Source of the DNA: Epiperipatus broadwayi
Lineage: Eukaryota; Onychophora; Udeonychophora; Euonychophora; Peripatidae
Length of the DNA stretch: 64,000 nucleotides
Direction: 5' to 3'
NCBI GenBank assembly: GCA_028023455.1
Contig: JAQFVV010000001.1
Location: 23,797,401-23,861,400 of the forward strand
Positions within the stretch are counted from its first letter, which is position 1. Each line of letters starts with the position of its first letter. Below the pieces are notes generated by a model that made no database searches, was not told the DNA's origin, and saw nothing but the letters and a program-made list of their open reading frames with translations. Shown here in pieces: positions 38,701 through 51,575 of the stretch. Both the position numbers and the translations under genes were made by a program.

Positions 38701-41700
38701 ACAATTCCAGTTTTTATTAAAAATGCATAACTGAAGCAGTAATCTTAACAGATTCTATTATGTTTTGAAATATATACCTGCAAATAAAAGTCAGTCATTG
38801 TGAAGCATTGTCAAGCCTTTTATTTAAAGCCATCACAAACCATAAAAAAACAGTTTATTTATATATGTAACAATAATCAAAAGCTTAACACAATAAATAT
38901 TGAGTGAGCTTACAGATTTAAGATGAGAGATGTGAGAATAAAAACCAAATCTGAATTTTATTTCAAACCAAAATGCTAACAAAGTGTCAAATATATCTGA
39001 TTAAAGTAAAAATAATAATGGAGATAGACTGCTGGACTATACCAGCAGATTATAATAGCTTAAAAATATTTAACAGATTAATTAAGATAAAATAGTTCCT
39101 ATCTTTAAAAACAGGTTTGATGCATTAAAAAGCATTAAATTCTTTAAAGAACTAGTTATAGTAATTTTATCATATACTTTAACACTTTTACCACATATAT
39201 TTAAGATAATGCCAATCTTTCTCTTTCTCAAAATCAGCTAAATGCATTTTTAAAGAAAGAAGCATATTGAAGTCAAAGGAAATATTAATCCATTCTGATT
39301 GGATGGTTATTCTTAGGATGTTTTATTCACTTTAAATATTTTCACTGATTATTTAATTTTGTAATCTAAAACCCTGTCTATCTCTTATGTTGAGATCAGA
39401 ATTTTTTTTAAAAAATCCACTTCTGCTGGCAGTTCTGTAGAGATAGCTACTTAACAGATAGTCTATTTCTACTTAAGAAGTAATTGTAATACATTGATTA
39501 AGCAAACTATCACTATTCAGAAGAAAAAAAATTAGATTGTCAATAAATTATTCTTGCAACAATAAAAATTCCAGAAAAGCTTGGAGTAAATGTTAAATGC
39601 TTCAAAAAAAGATATTTTTTTTTCACATCAATCCTACCTGAAAACTTATTTTAGTTTCAGCAGAATTTCTAGTTTACAAGAAAAGTATATAATTTCAATT
39701 GAAGATTTCATATATCAATAAAAGCTCACACGCTTTGGTAAAAATCATTAGTCTCTTGAATTAAGTCCTTAAGCTTCAGTACTTCCAAAAAATTTAGAAA
39801 TCTTAGAACTCCATAGATTTCAACTCTGCTCAAGTCTTAAATCATCAATGTTATTAAAACCAACTAATAATTTGATAATATATTTAAGATCAAATCCATA
39901 CCTATTGAGTCAATTCTATTTCTATCTGAAACTATGTTGAAGCTGTAAGTCTATCCAATACCATAGTTATTACAAGTTAGTTATCTTGACATTCAAACTA
40001 TACATCTTTTTTATATAGAAACTGCCATTGAAATCACTAAAGCTATATTTCAGCAAATATAATTTTATATAAAAAAAGTTATTGATTTTTGCTATAAGCT
40101 GCTTTCAGCTGCACATCAAAGCATATATTACTTTTTTGTATCTTACTATAGTGAACATAATTAGTTTTCCTGCAATAATAGATATTGACATTGCATTTAG
40201 ACTTCTGAATGGAAATATAATATAAAATTGCATTAAACCTAAGCCAATTATCAAAGCAGCTAACAGTTCTAATAAAAACGATAATGTAAAAATAATAAAT
40301 AAAAATAAGATTTTGATTTAGAGTAAAATAAAATTGAAATATAAATGGATAAATACAGATTTCAGTAAAAGAATATCCAACTTAAGGGTATTTTCAAATT
40401 GTTGATTATGAGATTTACATTATTTCAGTAATAAAAAAAACCATTACCATATAATAAAAATAATAGCATGTTATAATTGCAAATGTGAGATTATTGTAAA
40501 TGAAGATTTCAAACTATTGTTGGAATGAGTCTAAAACTTGATAGAATGTTACTGAAATCACTTAAATTGCAAATTATTTCTACACATTAAAATTATTAGT
40601 AAGCTAGATTTATTTTCACTCTCTTTGACATTCATTTTATTTTGAAATTAACTCTAGTCAGAATAAAGGATTTTATTAGATAAAAAAAAAAGTGTTGACC
40701 ACATAGAAAAACTTAATATGCTATATATTATGTAAATCTGCTACATTTTTTAATAATACATTTTTTTAAAAAAGGTTGTCAATTGTAATTCACTTTTTAT
40801 CAGTTTGTTCTGTAGCCTTCTGTGTAAGCATGGACTAACTAAATCTGTATATTGTTTTGTAGCTATTGGTTTTTATAAAGAGCACTGGATTGTTAATATT
40901 CCTGCAAAAACCATTTTTATTTGTTTCTATTTATTAATGACTTTGTGACTTTAAAATAATGAAAGAATGGATCTCTGTCGTTAAAAATTATCTTAAGCTT
41001 CTTGACTGTTTTAGCAATAAATTCCATACATATTCACATTTTCAAAGATCATATCAATGAAAATAATATTTTCACTGTGAAATCTTCACAAATTTACCTA
41101 TTGTTTATGAATATAAGTTAATATCTTAAATTAAAAAAATAATAAATAATATTCATAATAACATAAGATTTTGTATTTATTAATATCTGAGACTATTAAA
41201 TTTGAATTAATGAAGCTGGTATTATTTCCAAAAATAAGTGATTCTAGTTCAAAAATTAAAGCCTATAGCTATCACCAATTTTATTAATGACAGGTAACCA
41301 AAAGATTATACATTTTTAAATTTATTACAAAGTAATACTGTATCTTAAAAGCCAACAACTTCTATAATAATAAAAGCAATAATATTTATACTATGACATA
41401 ATTAGCAAATCGTTCCTCTTCTAAAGCTGGTAATTATTTTTCTAGCTCTGATTTCTATTTTTAGGCCACAAAATATAAAATTAAACAAATTTACAAAGAA
41501 ATTTAGTTTTAAAAATGTAAGCTAAGATAATCATGCGTTTAGAAAAAAAACTCATTTTGAGACATTAAATAAAAATTCTAGATTAACTTGATATATATTT
41601 ATTATGCTAACCATTAGTTTTAAAGTACTTTTTTAAATACTTTATCAAATAAAAATGGTAGTCACTTATTATAACTTGTTATATCTCTGCTTACTTTCAA

Positions 41701-41918
41701 CTAATAGAATAGTCCAGATTCCATCTTATCTTGATTGAAATGAAGATTTATTGTCACAAACCAAAAAAATATATGAATAGATAATATATGTCTAATAACA
41801 GATAAAGACTAATGAATGATGATACTCAGTGAATCTGATGTTTTCATTATAGAATAAAATCTTGACAAATCCATTTACTTCTGTTTCTAATCATGACTTA
41901 TATGAATTATATGAATAA
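38701..41918. other. AT-rich intronic stretch
   Basis: 3.2 kb of RPB2 intron with no coding or element signature that I can identify. Confidence 0.5.
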
Positions 41919-41927
41919 AATCTTGCT

Positions 41928-42039
41928 GTCTTGCGTTGTTAGCCGAGAGGTATCGCAGCCACCATGCAAGCAAGTAGTTGGCTGCAGACGGTTGTGGGTT
42001 CGCGTCTCGGCAGATGCTATGACATATGAAAAAAAAAAA
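41928..42039 (+). mobile_element. Short tRNA-derived SINE with target-site duplication
   Basis: A 112 bp insertion flanked by AATCTTGCT at 41919-41927 and 42040-42048. It contains an A-box-like TTAGCCGAGAGG (41939-41950), a B-box-like GGTTCGCGTCT (41997-42007) and a GCAGCCA/TGGCTGC stem between them. It ends TATGACATATG plus about 13 A. The 3' end matches that of the SINE at 62.4 kb. Pol III transcription from the internal boxes would be expected for the family. Confidence 0.8.
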
Positions 42040-42048
42040 AATCTTGCT

Positions 42049-43750
42049 ATAAGTAGTCAGTCAGGTAGAGATAAGGTTAGACTATTACAATTTATTGTCA
42101 GACCTGAATAGCAGCACACACATTGTCTACAATATGGCTAAGGCAGATTCACATAAGAAGCTGCTAGAACCTAAATCAAACATGAAGAAAGCTGCACAGA
42201 CCAGCCAGAAGTGTCACCATATCTACTCATGATGCAAACTATCATGGCACAACTGGAAGTAATGGGTAAACTTAAAAGGGAATCTGAATTACCTTACATT
42301 AGTAATTGCATGGCAAATAGATGCTATATTTCACCAATGGTATCTGGTGAAGGTATAACAGTTGTATATGTAGTAAATACATATTTGGATATTGGTTTTA
42401 ATTTATAAATATTTGATCATATTTTTATGAGTCTGTGTTTATTATAAGTATGAATAAACACAGCATAAATCAAAGTTTTATATTAGTTTAATGGCAAATT
42501 ACAATATTTCTTTTCTAAGGCAATGATATGAGTTTTTTTTTTACATAAAGATATTATTATAAAAAGATGATGCACTATTATAGCTTAGGATTGCATAATA
42601 TTTGAAGAATATTTAAAAGAAAAAACATCATCCATCCATCTGCAAAGGGCTTCGAATTTTGTCAATCACCAATTCAAAGCACCTGATTATGATTAGTACT
42701 CAAAGTTATTTATTAAAAAGAATTACTACATCACCCAAGCCTGATAATATTATAAAGAACATTTTCGTTAAATGTCATCTTTATTTAATCAGACTCTTTA
42801 CATTTATTTTTATTATAGCTGAAAATAAAAAGGTCACTATTATTAGATATCAACTTTTTTTTTACTATACTATATATTTTTCAATCAATCATGTATGTTT
42901 CAGGATCAAATACTATTTAAAAACCAACATTTCATTGTAGACAAATTAAAATGTTTTTTTTTTCAATGTTATTTTTTTTATTATTATTACTTTCATTACT
43001 ATGAATAATCTGTTCTGGATGCCTTAATAGTTACGCTGTAAGTGATTACTTTTAAAGCTAGTTGGTGCAATTAATCAAGTATAATATTATGATAAGTTAT
43101 TTTATTAATTTTATCATTAAACAATTGACTGGAATAATCATATATAGGATAAAACAATAGATTGCTAACCATTATTGTTCTTAAATTAGAAACAGGGTTG
43201 GATTATTATTATTATTATTATTATTATCTTTAATAAAGTGTATTATTTCATTCTAAATAAAAATATGAATTATTAATTAGTCTTGACAATAGATTTCTTT
43301 CTCTCATTTTAAATATATATTTGATCTAAATAGTATTAACATTACTAAAAACTATAAAGAACTATTATAAAACTGATTACTTAGTATATTATAACAAATT
43401 GTTTATTGTAATGTTCACTCATAATTAAAATTTTGTATGATTACAATAGCTGTGAATAATTACTGTAAAACATAATTATGTGGCTTGCATGCTTTTGTAT
43501 CAGATTCAGTAATGAAAAAAGAATTATCTAAGAATGGTTTAATATCTACTTATATTCTTAAAATTTTTATCCAGGAATAACAGGAAAAAATAATATAAAA
43601 CAGACTATTTAATATTATTATTAGTGTGTTAAACTTAACAACAAGTTTAGATTTTAAAATAGATTATGCATAATTTTTATTGGAAAAAGTGTATAACTTA
43701 ACAGATTTTCAAAAACATGAAATATTTATGGACAAATGTAATTATATATA
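42049..43750. other. Intronic stretch
   Basis: No gene is recognised. Segment 42100-42400 is less AT-rich and has a 65-codon frame with no known motif. An ATT microsatellite lies at ~43201-43227. Confidence 0.45.
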
Positions 43751-43825
43751 CCATCAAAGTTATTTACTTCTGTTTCTAATCACCACCCAATCCTTTTTCT
43801 TTTCAAAATATACATTACATATAAT

Positions 43826-43976
43826 CATATAATTCTATAATTAATACACTTCCTCTTTTCTTTTCAAAAACTTTATTTGTTGTATATATATATCCGTTGA
43901 AACAAGTGGATATATATATATATATATACAACAAATAAAGTTTTTGAAAAGAAAAGAGGAATTATAGAATTATATG
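43826..43976. repeat. Near-perfect long hairpin
   Basis: Inner arms 43852-43895 and 43908-43959 are complementary (CCTCTTTTCTTTTCAAAAAC...), the right arm having extra TA units, around a 12 nt loop GTTGAAACAAGT. Outer 17 bp arms, 43826-43842 and 43960-43976, are also perfectly complementary, the left one separated by a 9 nt insertion. A 15 bp direct repeat ACCATCAAAGTTATT lies at 43750-43764 and immediately after the hairpin at 43977-43991. Confidence 0.85.
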
Positions 43977-44340
43977 ACCATCAAAGTTATTATATTTATT
44001 CTTTGGGGCAAATAAATTTTTGTTTTATTAATGTATGCTTTAATAACAAATAAGATGTTATACTATTGAATGTTATTATAGATTTGTTATATGATAGTAT
44101 ATGTAATTTAAAATATAAAGAAATTACAACTATATTCATATTAACAAATATTCTGTTTAATATAAAAAATATAATTAGATATAAATTATATATTTTTTTT
44201 ACATTAGTAGTTGAACATAATTTATAGGTTACCATAATTTATATATGAAAAATATAACTTACATAGATGTATATTATATTCAACTAATGTTTTCCAGCTT
44301 TATTTATGTAAATACATTTTTATTTAAATAAAACAAATAG

Positions 44341-44462
44341 GTATGCGCCATGCTATTTATGATAAATTAGATGAAGATGGCATTATTGCACCAGGAATCA
44401 GAGTATCAGGTGATGATGTTATTATTGGAAAAACAATGACTTTACCAGAGAATGATGATGAG
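44341..44462 (+). CDS. POLR2B: RNA polymerase II subunit RPB2, internal exon C
   Basis: Encodes (G)[18 protein letters not shown] followed by [22 protein letters not shown]. This lies between the active-site stretch and the hybrid-binding domain and is highly conserved in eukaryotic RPB2 (yeast: [26 protein letters not shown]). The first GT completes the Gly codon begun in exon B, and the exon ends in phase 0 at GAG before donor GTAAAT. The acceptor is AACAAATAG, with only a weak pyrimidine tract. An ATG at 44343 is an ordinary internal methionine and not a start. Confidence 0.95.
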
Positions 44463-44706
44463 GTAAATATTTATTTTTTAAATAGATTTATGCATAAATA
44501 TTTTATAAATTTTAATTATAATGGGATGCTAAGATTGAGTTAAGAGAGTAGTAAACACCTGCCTGGTCACAGTATTATCTAAATACTTGACAAATAGCTT
44601 GATATATGTACACTCATATAAAATTCAATGAATAACATTTTTTTAAAATATTATAAATTTATTACAATATATAGAATAATATGAAGTTTTATTGAATATT
44701 TTTTAG
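44463..44706. other. RPB2 intron C-D, 244 bp
   Basis: The only short intron here, bounded by GTAAAT and TTTTTTAG. No inserted element. Confidence 0.9.
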
Positions 44707-44787
44707 TTGGAAGGTGCGCCTAAACGATTTGTTAAAAGAGATTGTAGCACATTTTTAAGATCTAGTGAAACTGGAATTGTTGATCAG
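44707..44787 (+). CDS. POLR2B: RNA polymerase II subunit RPB2, internal exon D
   Basis: Twenty-seven codons, [20 protein letters not shown] then ETGIVDQ, phase 0 at both ends. [16 protein letters not shown] is the RPB2 signature just before the V-VT-N-EG-KF-K-RVR strand. The donor is GTAGGA. The next exon, expected to begin VMVTLN or similar, was not found up to 64000, so the following intron is either longer than 19 kb or the exon was missed. Confidence 0.95.
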
Positions 44788-45748
44788 GTAGGATTTTAAT
44801 ATAATTTTATCTAAAATTTTAAAGATACTAAAATATAATGAAAAGAAAATCTTGAAAATTTATTATTAAATAATTTTTTACTCATTAAATGAAAAATAAT
44901 AATAAACCACCAATAATGATAATTAAATATTATACCTTATACTTTAATGCAGTGGTAATATGGTAAATTCAAAAGTTAAAAATCTATGGATCACAAATAA
45001 ATTTGACACTTTTGGTGCTGGCAAACCATTAGATTATTTCCTATAATACATATTGTGCTAGAAACTATGGTGCATGTATTGATGATTTATATGAATATAC
45101 AGATAAATATCTCTTGCATATAATCAGATTAATTTTACATCTACAAGAGATCCATCAGCTTAACAATACTAATATAAATTTAAATTTGTTTAATTACATA
45201 TAATTAGAATCAATATTAACAATGATGATCAAACTTTCCACCACTTAAATCACTGCCATATATAAAATATTTGATTATATTTGCTGATCATCATTTATCA
45301 AATCATTTTCTAAAGTGTCACACTTAATATTCATTTGTAAATATTTGTAGATGTGTTTGAACTATGCTAACTCATTTGTGGAACCATATTTTTCTAAGAA
45401 AAAAACAATTATAGTTTACTACCTTCTGGCAGCACCATCAATTTTTTCTGATCACAACTCAGCATTTTCCTCAGCTTGGAGATTTCAGGATCTATGTTGA
45501 ATTGTTATGTATGCATTTGGAATGGAACCAATAAATTAAGAATGTAACAAATAATTAAATAATTTAAATAACAAAATTAATTTATTTAAGACAATATTGA
45601 TTGATAGATATTAAAATTATATATTAATAAATCATAATTCAAACACATCTATGTTGGAAAGAACTTGCAAAAATAACTATCAAATTCTGATAGGTTTTAA
45701 TATTCCAATAATAATAACATTAACATTTTATTGATAGAATATCTAAAT
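44788..45748. other. AT-rich stretch, probable RPB2 intron
   Basis: No gene or named element. The stretch is less AT-rich at 45380-45500. Confidence 0.45.
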
Positions 45749-45912
45749 ATATATAAAAAAAAAATAGAAATTAAATAAATATAAGTAACTATTTATATAA
45801 AATATATCTATTTATTCTACAGGATCAGTGCAAATATATAAAAAAATTATTAAAGATTAAATAAATATAAGTAACTATTTATATAAAATATATCTATTTA
45901 CTTTACAGGATC
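45749..45912. repeat. 86 bp tandem duplication with acceptor-like ends
   Basis: Two copies with period 86 bp. TTAAATAAATATAAGTAACT starts at 45771 and 45857, and the copies end TATCTATTTATTCTACAGGATC and TATCTATTTACTTTACAGGATC. Each copy thus ends in a 3' splice-site-like tract, but no exon follows. Confidence 0.85.
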
Positions 45913-45976
45913 TGTATTCACAAATAAAAGAAAATTAAAATAATGGTTTTACACAATATATATAATATTTAAATAG

Positions 45977-47048
45977 ATGTATATTGTTTATACTAAACTT
46001 AATGCAATTAGAAAGGACTTAAACTCGACTTTCAAGCTCTCTTCAACTATCCACTTCATCTTATACAACTGATACACATAAGCACATACATTCAAAAAAG
46101 TGAAGTAATTTCCAATATACTTATTTCATGCTGAACCAGCACTCATCAATTGGTTCAGATCACCATCTTCCACACATATATACAATCAGTGCAGTTTATA
46201 TTAAGATAGTAAATGTTCAAACTTTAATTGACAAGTTTCAATCTTCTCCACTCTTCAACTCTTCAGCCATCCACATCATTGAAAATCTGAGGATGGAATG
46301 CTCAAAGCCCTTGTTGATGCCAATATTATTGTCATACCCATGATAACTTCAAGTCATTCTGACCCTCCACATATAGGACTTTAATATGCCCATTTAAAAA
46401 TACAGAAGAAGATTGACAGAATACAGGTTGAATATGTAATATTTTAATATATGTATATTGCCTATACTAAACTTAATGTAAGAACTTAAACTCAGGCATT
46501 CAAGCTCCCTATATTCTTTTTACATGTATACAGTCATATTTATCAATTGTATAAAATGGAATGGATAACTGTAGTGATCTTGAAAGTCTGAGTTCAAGTG
46601 CTTTCTAATTACATTGTTTAGTATAGACAATATACATGTAACATTACATATTCAGCCTATATTCTTCCCATACCTCTTCTGTATATTTAAATGGATGTAT
46701 TATGATCTTATATGTTAGGGATCAGAATGACTTAAAATCAACATGAATATGACAATAATATTAGTATCAACAAGAGCTTTGAGAGTTCCATCCTCATATT
46801 TTTAATGATATGGATGGCTAAAGAGCTGGAGAGTGGAGAAGATTGAAGTTTGTCCTTTAAAATTTGAAGATTTGCTATCTTAATATAAACTGCACTGAAT
46901 GTATATGTGTGTGAAAGATGGTTATCTGGACTAATTGATGAGTGTTGGTGCAGCACAAAATACGAATATAGATCATTTATCTTTTTTACATGTACTAGTT
47001 GCATAAGATGGAGTGGATAACTATAAGGAGCTTGAAAGTCTGAGTTTA
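45977..47048. mobile_element. Head-to-head inverted pair of a ~0.5 kb repeat
   Basis: The left copy (45977-~46512) and right copy (~46560-47048, inverted) share similarity along almost their whole length. A ~60 bp motif (GTATATTGTTTATACTAAAC ... CTTAAACTCGACTTTCAAGC) bounds the left copy at both ends in direct orientation. It recurs inverted at the inner edge of the right copy (46581-46643) and in part at its outer edge. The arms even show the same decayed reading frame on opposite strands: 46128-46343 on + and 46738-47004 on -, sharing SAVYIKI, QSSPL and AIHII. The frame is low in information and probably a by-product. A transcript across it would form a hairpin of ~500 bp. Confidence 0.8.
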
Positions 47049-48820
47049 TATATATATATATAATAAAATATCTTAATAAAATTTTATAAATTATTGAAGT
47101 CTCTTATATAGAAATTTAGCATTATAGCTGTGTTTGAAATTACTTAACAGTTGTATTTATTCCAGACTTAGTGCGTCAAGAGACCACTGTTGTGATTGTT
47201 AACTTTACATATTTTAATGGGTTCTTTAATTTTACAAGCTAAACATTAATTTTGATATATGTGTTTTCTCTTGACAGATGCCTTCTTCCCCTTTCTCATC
47301 TTTTTTTCTTATATAGCTTTTGAATGTGTTCTAAGAATGAATCTTTCCATCAACATCAGATTATTTTCTTTCTTGTTGTTTTTTATTTGTCTGATAATTA
47401 TTACTGATCTGTTATTTGTTCTTTCTTTGTTTTCTCTTCTCCCCTCAGTCAGTAATTGTCATTAATTAGTTGTTGTTTTGCTTGTTCCAGTTTTAATTAA
47501 AACTTATAATTATCTTTAATTAGTTGTTTTTTCGATAAAATTAGAATTTAACTTTAATTAACTTATTAAGCAGATTTACAAAATATATGTAAGTACAATA
47601 TTCATTTCTAAATTTTTGGAAACTTGTGTCTATATTATTTAATTTTACATTACTGTATATCATTTTTATGTATATATTTATATATAGTGGAGCATAAATT
47701 TCACTATACTTTGTTCCAAGCCTTCCTCACATTCAAAGAATATATGTAATTGTTCACCTTTTGTTTCTAAAATTGATTAGAATAGAATACTTATTGTTTA
47801 TTGAACTGCAAGTGTATAATAGTTTTAAATATGCATGTATGTATATATAAAGTACAAATGCTTTTTATATGTATATATAGATCAAAATTATAGTATAAAC
47901 AAAATTTTAAATAATAATAATAATATAGTTATTAATAACAATAAAGAGGATATTCCTTTTATTTTACTGTGTGCTCACTCATGCATGAGTTGAAGCAATA
48001 AAAATAAGAAAAAAATTAAATTGTATGGCTTTTGGCAATATTCTTTTTTTTTATATATATATCCATAGCCTTTTTCTCTTATAGAAATAATAGACTTGTT
48101 TGTTTGTTTGTTTTTTAAATTATTCTCTCTCTAATTATGTTAATGTTTTTAAATCAATATTCTGAAATTTTGTAAAACTTTTCTCTTAGAAAATATTTTA
48201 TTAAATAAAATAGTGCACATAAGAATGATAAAGAATAAAATATATTTGCTTTCAAAATAAACCAAAGAAATTTTATTTATATATGTATATACACTCAGCT
48301 CAAAAAATCAAAAATGGCAGCTGAATATTAAAATTTGTGTATTGTAATGCCTTTTTTTGTTGGTCTATTTACATTTTTGTTTGTTTGTTTACATTTTATT
48401 TTAAATTGTATATAATAGAAATTGTGTAGTCAAATACAGCATATTCCACTGTAATTCTTTATTTTTTCTATAAGAAAGTCTTTTTGGTTTATTTCTAAAT
48501 TCCTCCTATGCCCATATTTACTCAATAGGTAATATGAATGATTTCTTTCTAATTGTGCACATTACATTTATTATACATAAAATTTTAGAAATGTTTAAAT
48601 TTCACAAATTATTTTTATGAATAAAATTATGATTATTACTTTACTTTATTTAAATTATATATTGTTTTAACTAGGTATATATCATTAATCAAGAAAATAT
48701 TCTCTTTTTATTATTTTTATTTTGTCATGTCTAAAAATGTTTGGTTTAACTCCCTGATTAATGCTGCATATAATACACAACTATATCATGCCTGACAGTT
48801 CATATATATATATATTGTAC
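47049..48820. other. AT-rich stretch
   Basis: No gene is recognised. It contains TA-rich runs and TTTG repeats (~48098 and 48378). Confidence 0.5.
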
Positions 48821-50700
48821 TGGTTACTTCTTCACTTTTTTTGATCACTGGCCGCTAGATCACCCACTACCCAGAAAATTTAATTTATAGTGATCCAAAC
48901 GTTGATGCTGATGATCAATGTTACTAGCTAAACCCAGGGAGAGGAAGAGATTTTTAACATAGTTCAGACAATTGAAAAAGAATACATGGACAAACATCAG
49001 CCAAAATTAATTATAAATAATTTTAAAGTTTATTAAATTAAAAATAAAAATAAATACTAATCAAACAAAAGAGGACAATTTGACCTAGATTTCTCCAGTG
49101 AATTTATCAGAGAGTGTATGAAAGTGTTGTAACATTAAACACCCTGGCAGATAAGTTCATTTTCTCACCTAAGAATTAAAAATGATTTATAATATCTTTC
49201 TGCTAATGATTTATATAAACAAATTCCAGTTTTCCTTTATTTAGAGATTTTAAAAGAGAATGATATTGCACAGAAGTTGATGAGCAGCACAGATGAGCTT
49301 TCTTTAGCCTGGAAAAGAAACATCAGGACATAAGAATGTCAAATGCCTGCAAACACTCCAGAAAAGGTCATGTTCAAGACCCCCACAGCTGACTCCAACA
49401 AGAGAAAGAAGAAAAGATGATGATTTTATGTAATCTTAAATAGAAGGAAACAAAATCTTCATGATTTAGGAAAAACAAAACAACCCACTCTATACAATGC
49501 TAGCTAAAAAATTTAGGGTCTGCAGGAAATGCAAACCAAACTTGTCTAAATTAATTATAATGAAAAGGATAAGGGACAGGTGAGTCAAAAAGAAAATTAT
49601 TAATATCTGCCCAAGTCTTTATCAAGGGTTAGTAAAATAAAAACAAAAGCAATAACTATAAAATCTAAACTCACAATACACTCTCTGAAAAATAAATTTA
49701 CAATATGAAGTCTTAAAACTAAGACTCCAGTTTATATAATAAATAAAAATACATAATAAAATAATTAGTTATATATAAATGAGCATGTATAACTTATTAT
49801 CAAGACAGGTTTCTTTTTAAGATTAAGCTGAGACTTTAACATGGAGAGTTAAACAAGAGATTTAAGCTTGGTTATAATATAAAACATTCATTTATCTCAA
49901 GGCATAATGTTCTGTCCAGCTGATTTCTTCCAGCAGCATGCACAGTTTATTTCTCTTTAATGTTCTTTACAAAGATTTTGATTTCTTTTTTCTGATCAGT
50001 AGTTTAAAGGCAATCTTTGGGATCAGTTCTGAATTAGCCTTTTAGGACAAGATCTCGAAGGCATAATTATGGAGCTCTGGGGTTCATCTTTGGGTTGATT
50101 TAGCACTGCATATTGTTAATATTTCTCATGGCATGTATTTTTGGCATGGTAAATAGATGATCTCTATTAGCATGGCAAATAGTGAATACTATTAACAGTC
50201 CACAGAAATCCAACATCAGTGATCCATGTTTAGCAATGAGCAAATAGCAAGTCAAATAAGTGTCACAATAAGAATAAGAGGCAGAAAAATAATCAATCAA
50301 AAATCCAGGCTTATTTATGTAGATTGGTATATCCCACTTAATCATTAATTAAAATGTTTTGACCACAGTAAATCTCTGTCTTCCACTTAATCATAATTAA
50401 AAAGCAACATCAGACCAGGGCTCTTATCTTATTCAAAATTAATTTTAAAAAAATGAGAAAATAGCTCTTAGCTTTTAAAAATAAATTACAATCAGCAAAA
50501 GAAAAAAACTGATCACAATTAAAACTTTTTAAAATTAGAATGTTTTTACTTTTCTGTCTATAATTGAGCATGTGTGTTATGGCATGACAAATACTCTTAA
50601 TAAATAAAAAAAATAAAGTACAAAAACTTTTAAATTTAATTGTTTTAAAAAACAAATGTCAGTTTTAATTTCATGGTGGTACTTTTGAAGCAGACAAAGC
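48821..50700. other. Unclassified repeat-like DNA, less AT-rich
   Basis: From TGTACTGGTTACTTCTTCAC (48826) on, the composition rises in GC in patches (48840-48960, 49240-49420, 49900-50240). On the minus strand an AATAAA-like signal near 49035 would precede an end in CAGTACA, as in the 33 kb segment, so a relic LTR element on the minus strand is possible. No coding motif supports it. The short minus frames at 50100-50345 and 50410-50655 have no known motif. Confidence 0.3.
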
Positions 50701-50807
50701 TTTCGGTTATATATATATATATATATATATGTAATCTTGTAATTAAATATTAATAAATACAGTAACCAAATATATGTAAAGTACAACTGTAAAAAATGTT
50801 TATCTAC

Positions 50808-51575
50808 TTAGGAGCACTTTCGACTATCTTCATAGTCTTTGCCAGCTAATACTTTTAAAGGCATACCTTCCCACAATTCTGTGATTTTTATATTTGATGC
50901 CTGTCTGTTTATTAAGTCTTGCTTATATTTATATATTAACATAGCTTCTTTTATTTTTCTTTTATTGTTGTTTCTTTCAATTTGCAATAATTTTATATTA
51001 TAATTCAAATTAAAACAATATATACATAATCTATTATGGTCATAAAAAACTGATGCTGAAACACCATCATCTCCATTACAATTTTGTTTCATTTTGTGAA
51101 TTTTTCTCAACAACAGCAAGGGCACCTTAGTTCTTTTCTCCATTGTACATCTTGATTCCCCTGTATATCCACTCCCACATTTATATCTCCATTTATAAAT
51201 GATGCAATTTTTATTTTAAAATGAGGTTTTATCTTTTGTTTAATGCAGGAGGTGCATAAAATGTAATATCACATATAATTTTATAAATTGCCCATATAAA
51301 ATTTACTTGTTTGTTTGAAATATATGGTATTGATATTCATATTTTTTTATTAGTAGTAGAATCAACCTTATTAATATTTTTATTTTTATATTTTCTATTA
51401 AAATTTTTAATAGTATTATATATAACATTATAATCACAGCCAACATTTAACAATTCATTCAAATACATTTTAATATTTTGCCTTTATCCGATGAATACTT
51501 ACAAAGATTGTTATTTCTAAATAATGTAATGGTCAAATTTGTACATTCGCACAACAAAATTCAGAGTTTCAATAA
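50808..51575 (-). pseudogene. Penelope-like element: linker and GIY-YIG endonuclease part
   Basis: Read on the minus strand from ~51575: ETLNFVVRMYK, then YLNELLNVGCDYNVIYNTIK (the L--NGYP---I motif), ISIPYISNKQVNF (the PY-----E---- motif) and YKCGSGYTGES at ~51180, corresponding to the C-CG--YIGET core of GIY-YIG nucleases. The last 111 codons (51143-50808) are open and end with KIKEAMLIYKYKQDLINRQASN, like the R-KEA--I-----N-N end of Penelope proteins. The expected YIG isoleucine/glycine context is altered and stops occur upstream, so it is inactive. The RT part of the same element lies at 54690-55640. Confidence 0.75.

Noticed and set aside
42211-42408. 65-codon + strand frame
   Set aside because: No motif, no splice or start support, and inside an RPB2 intron.
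43826-43976. microRNA precursor
   Set aside because: The arms are too long and too perfect and are partly simple TA repeat. A foldback repeat is more likely.
44341-44543. Separate small gene starting at ATG 44343
   Set aside because: It is RPB2 exon C reading through the donor at 44463 into the intron.
46128-47004. Two similar ~70-90 residue frames on opposite strands as a gene pair
   Set aside because: They are mirror images of one repeat in an inverted pair. Similarity comes from the repeat and the peptide is low in information.
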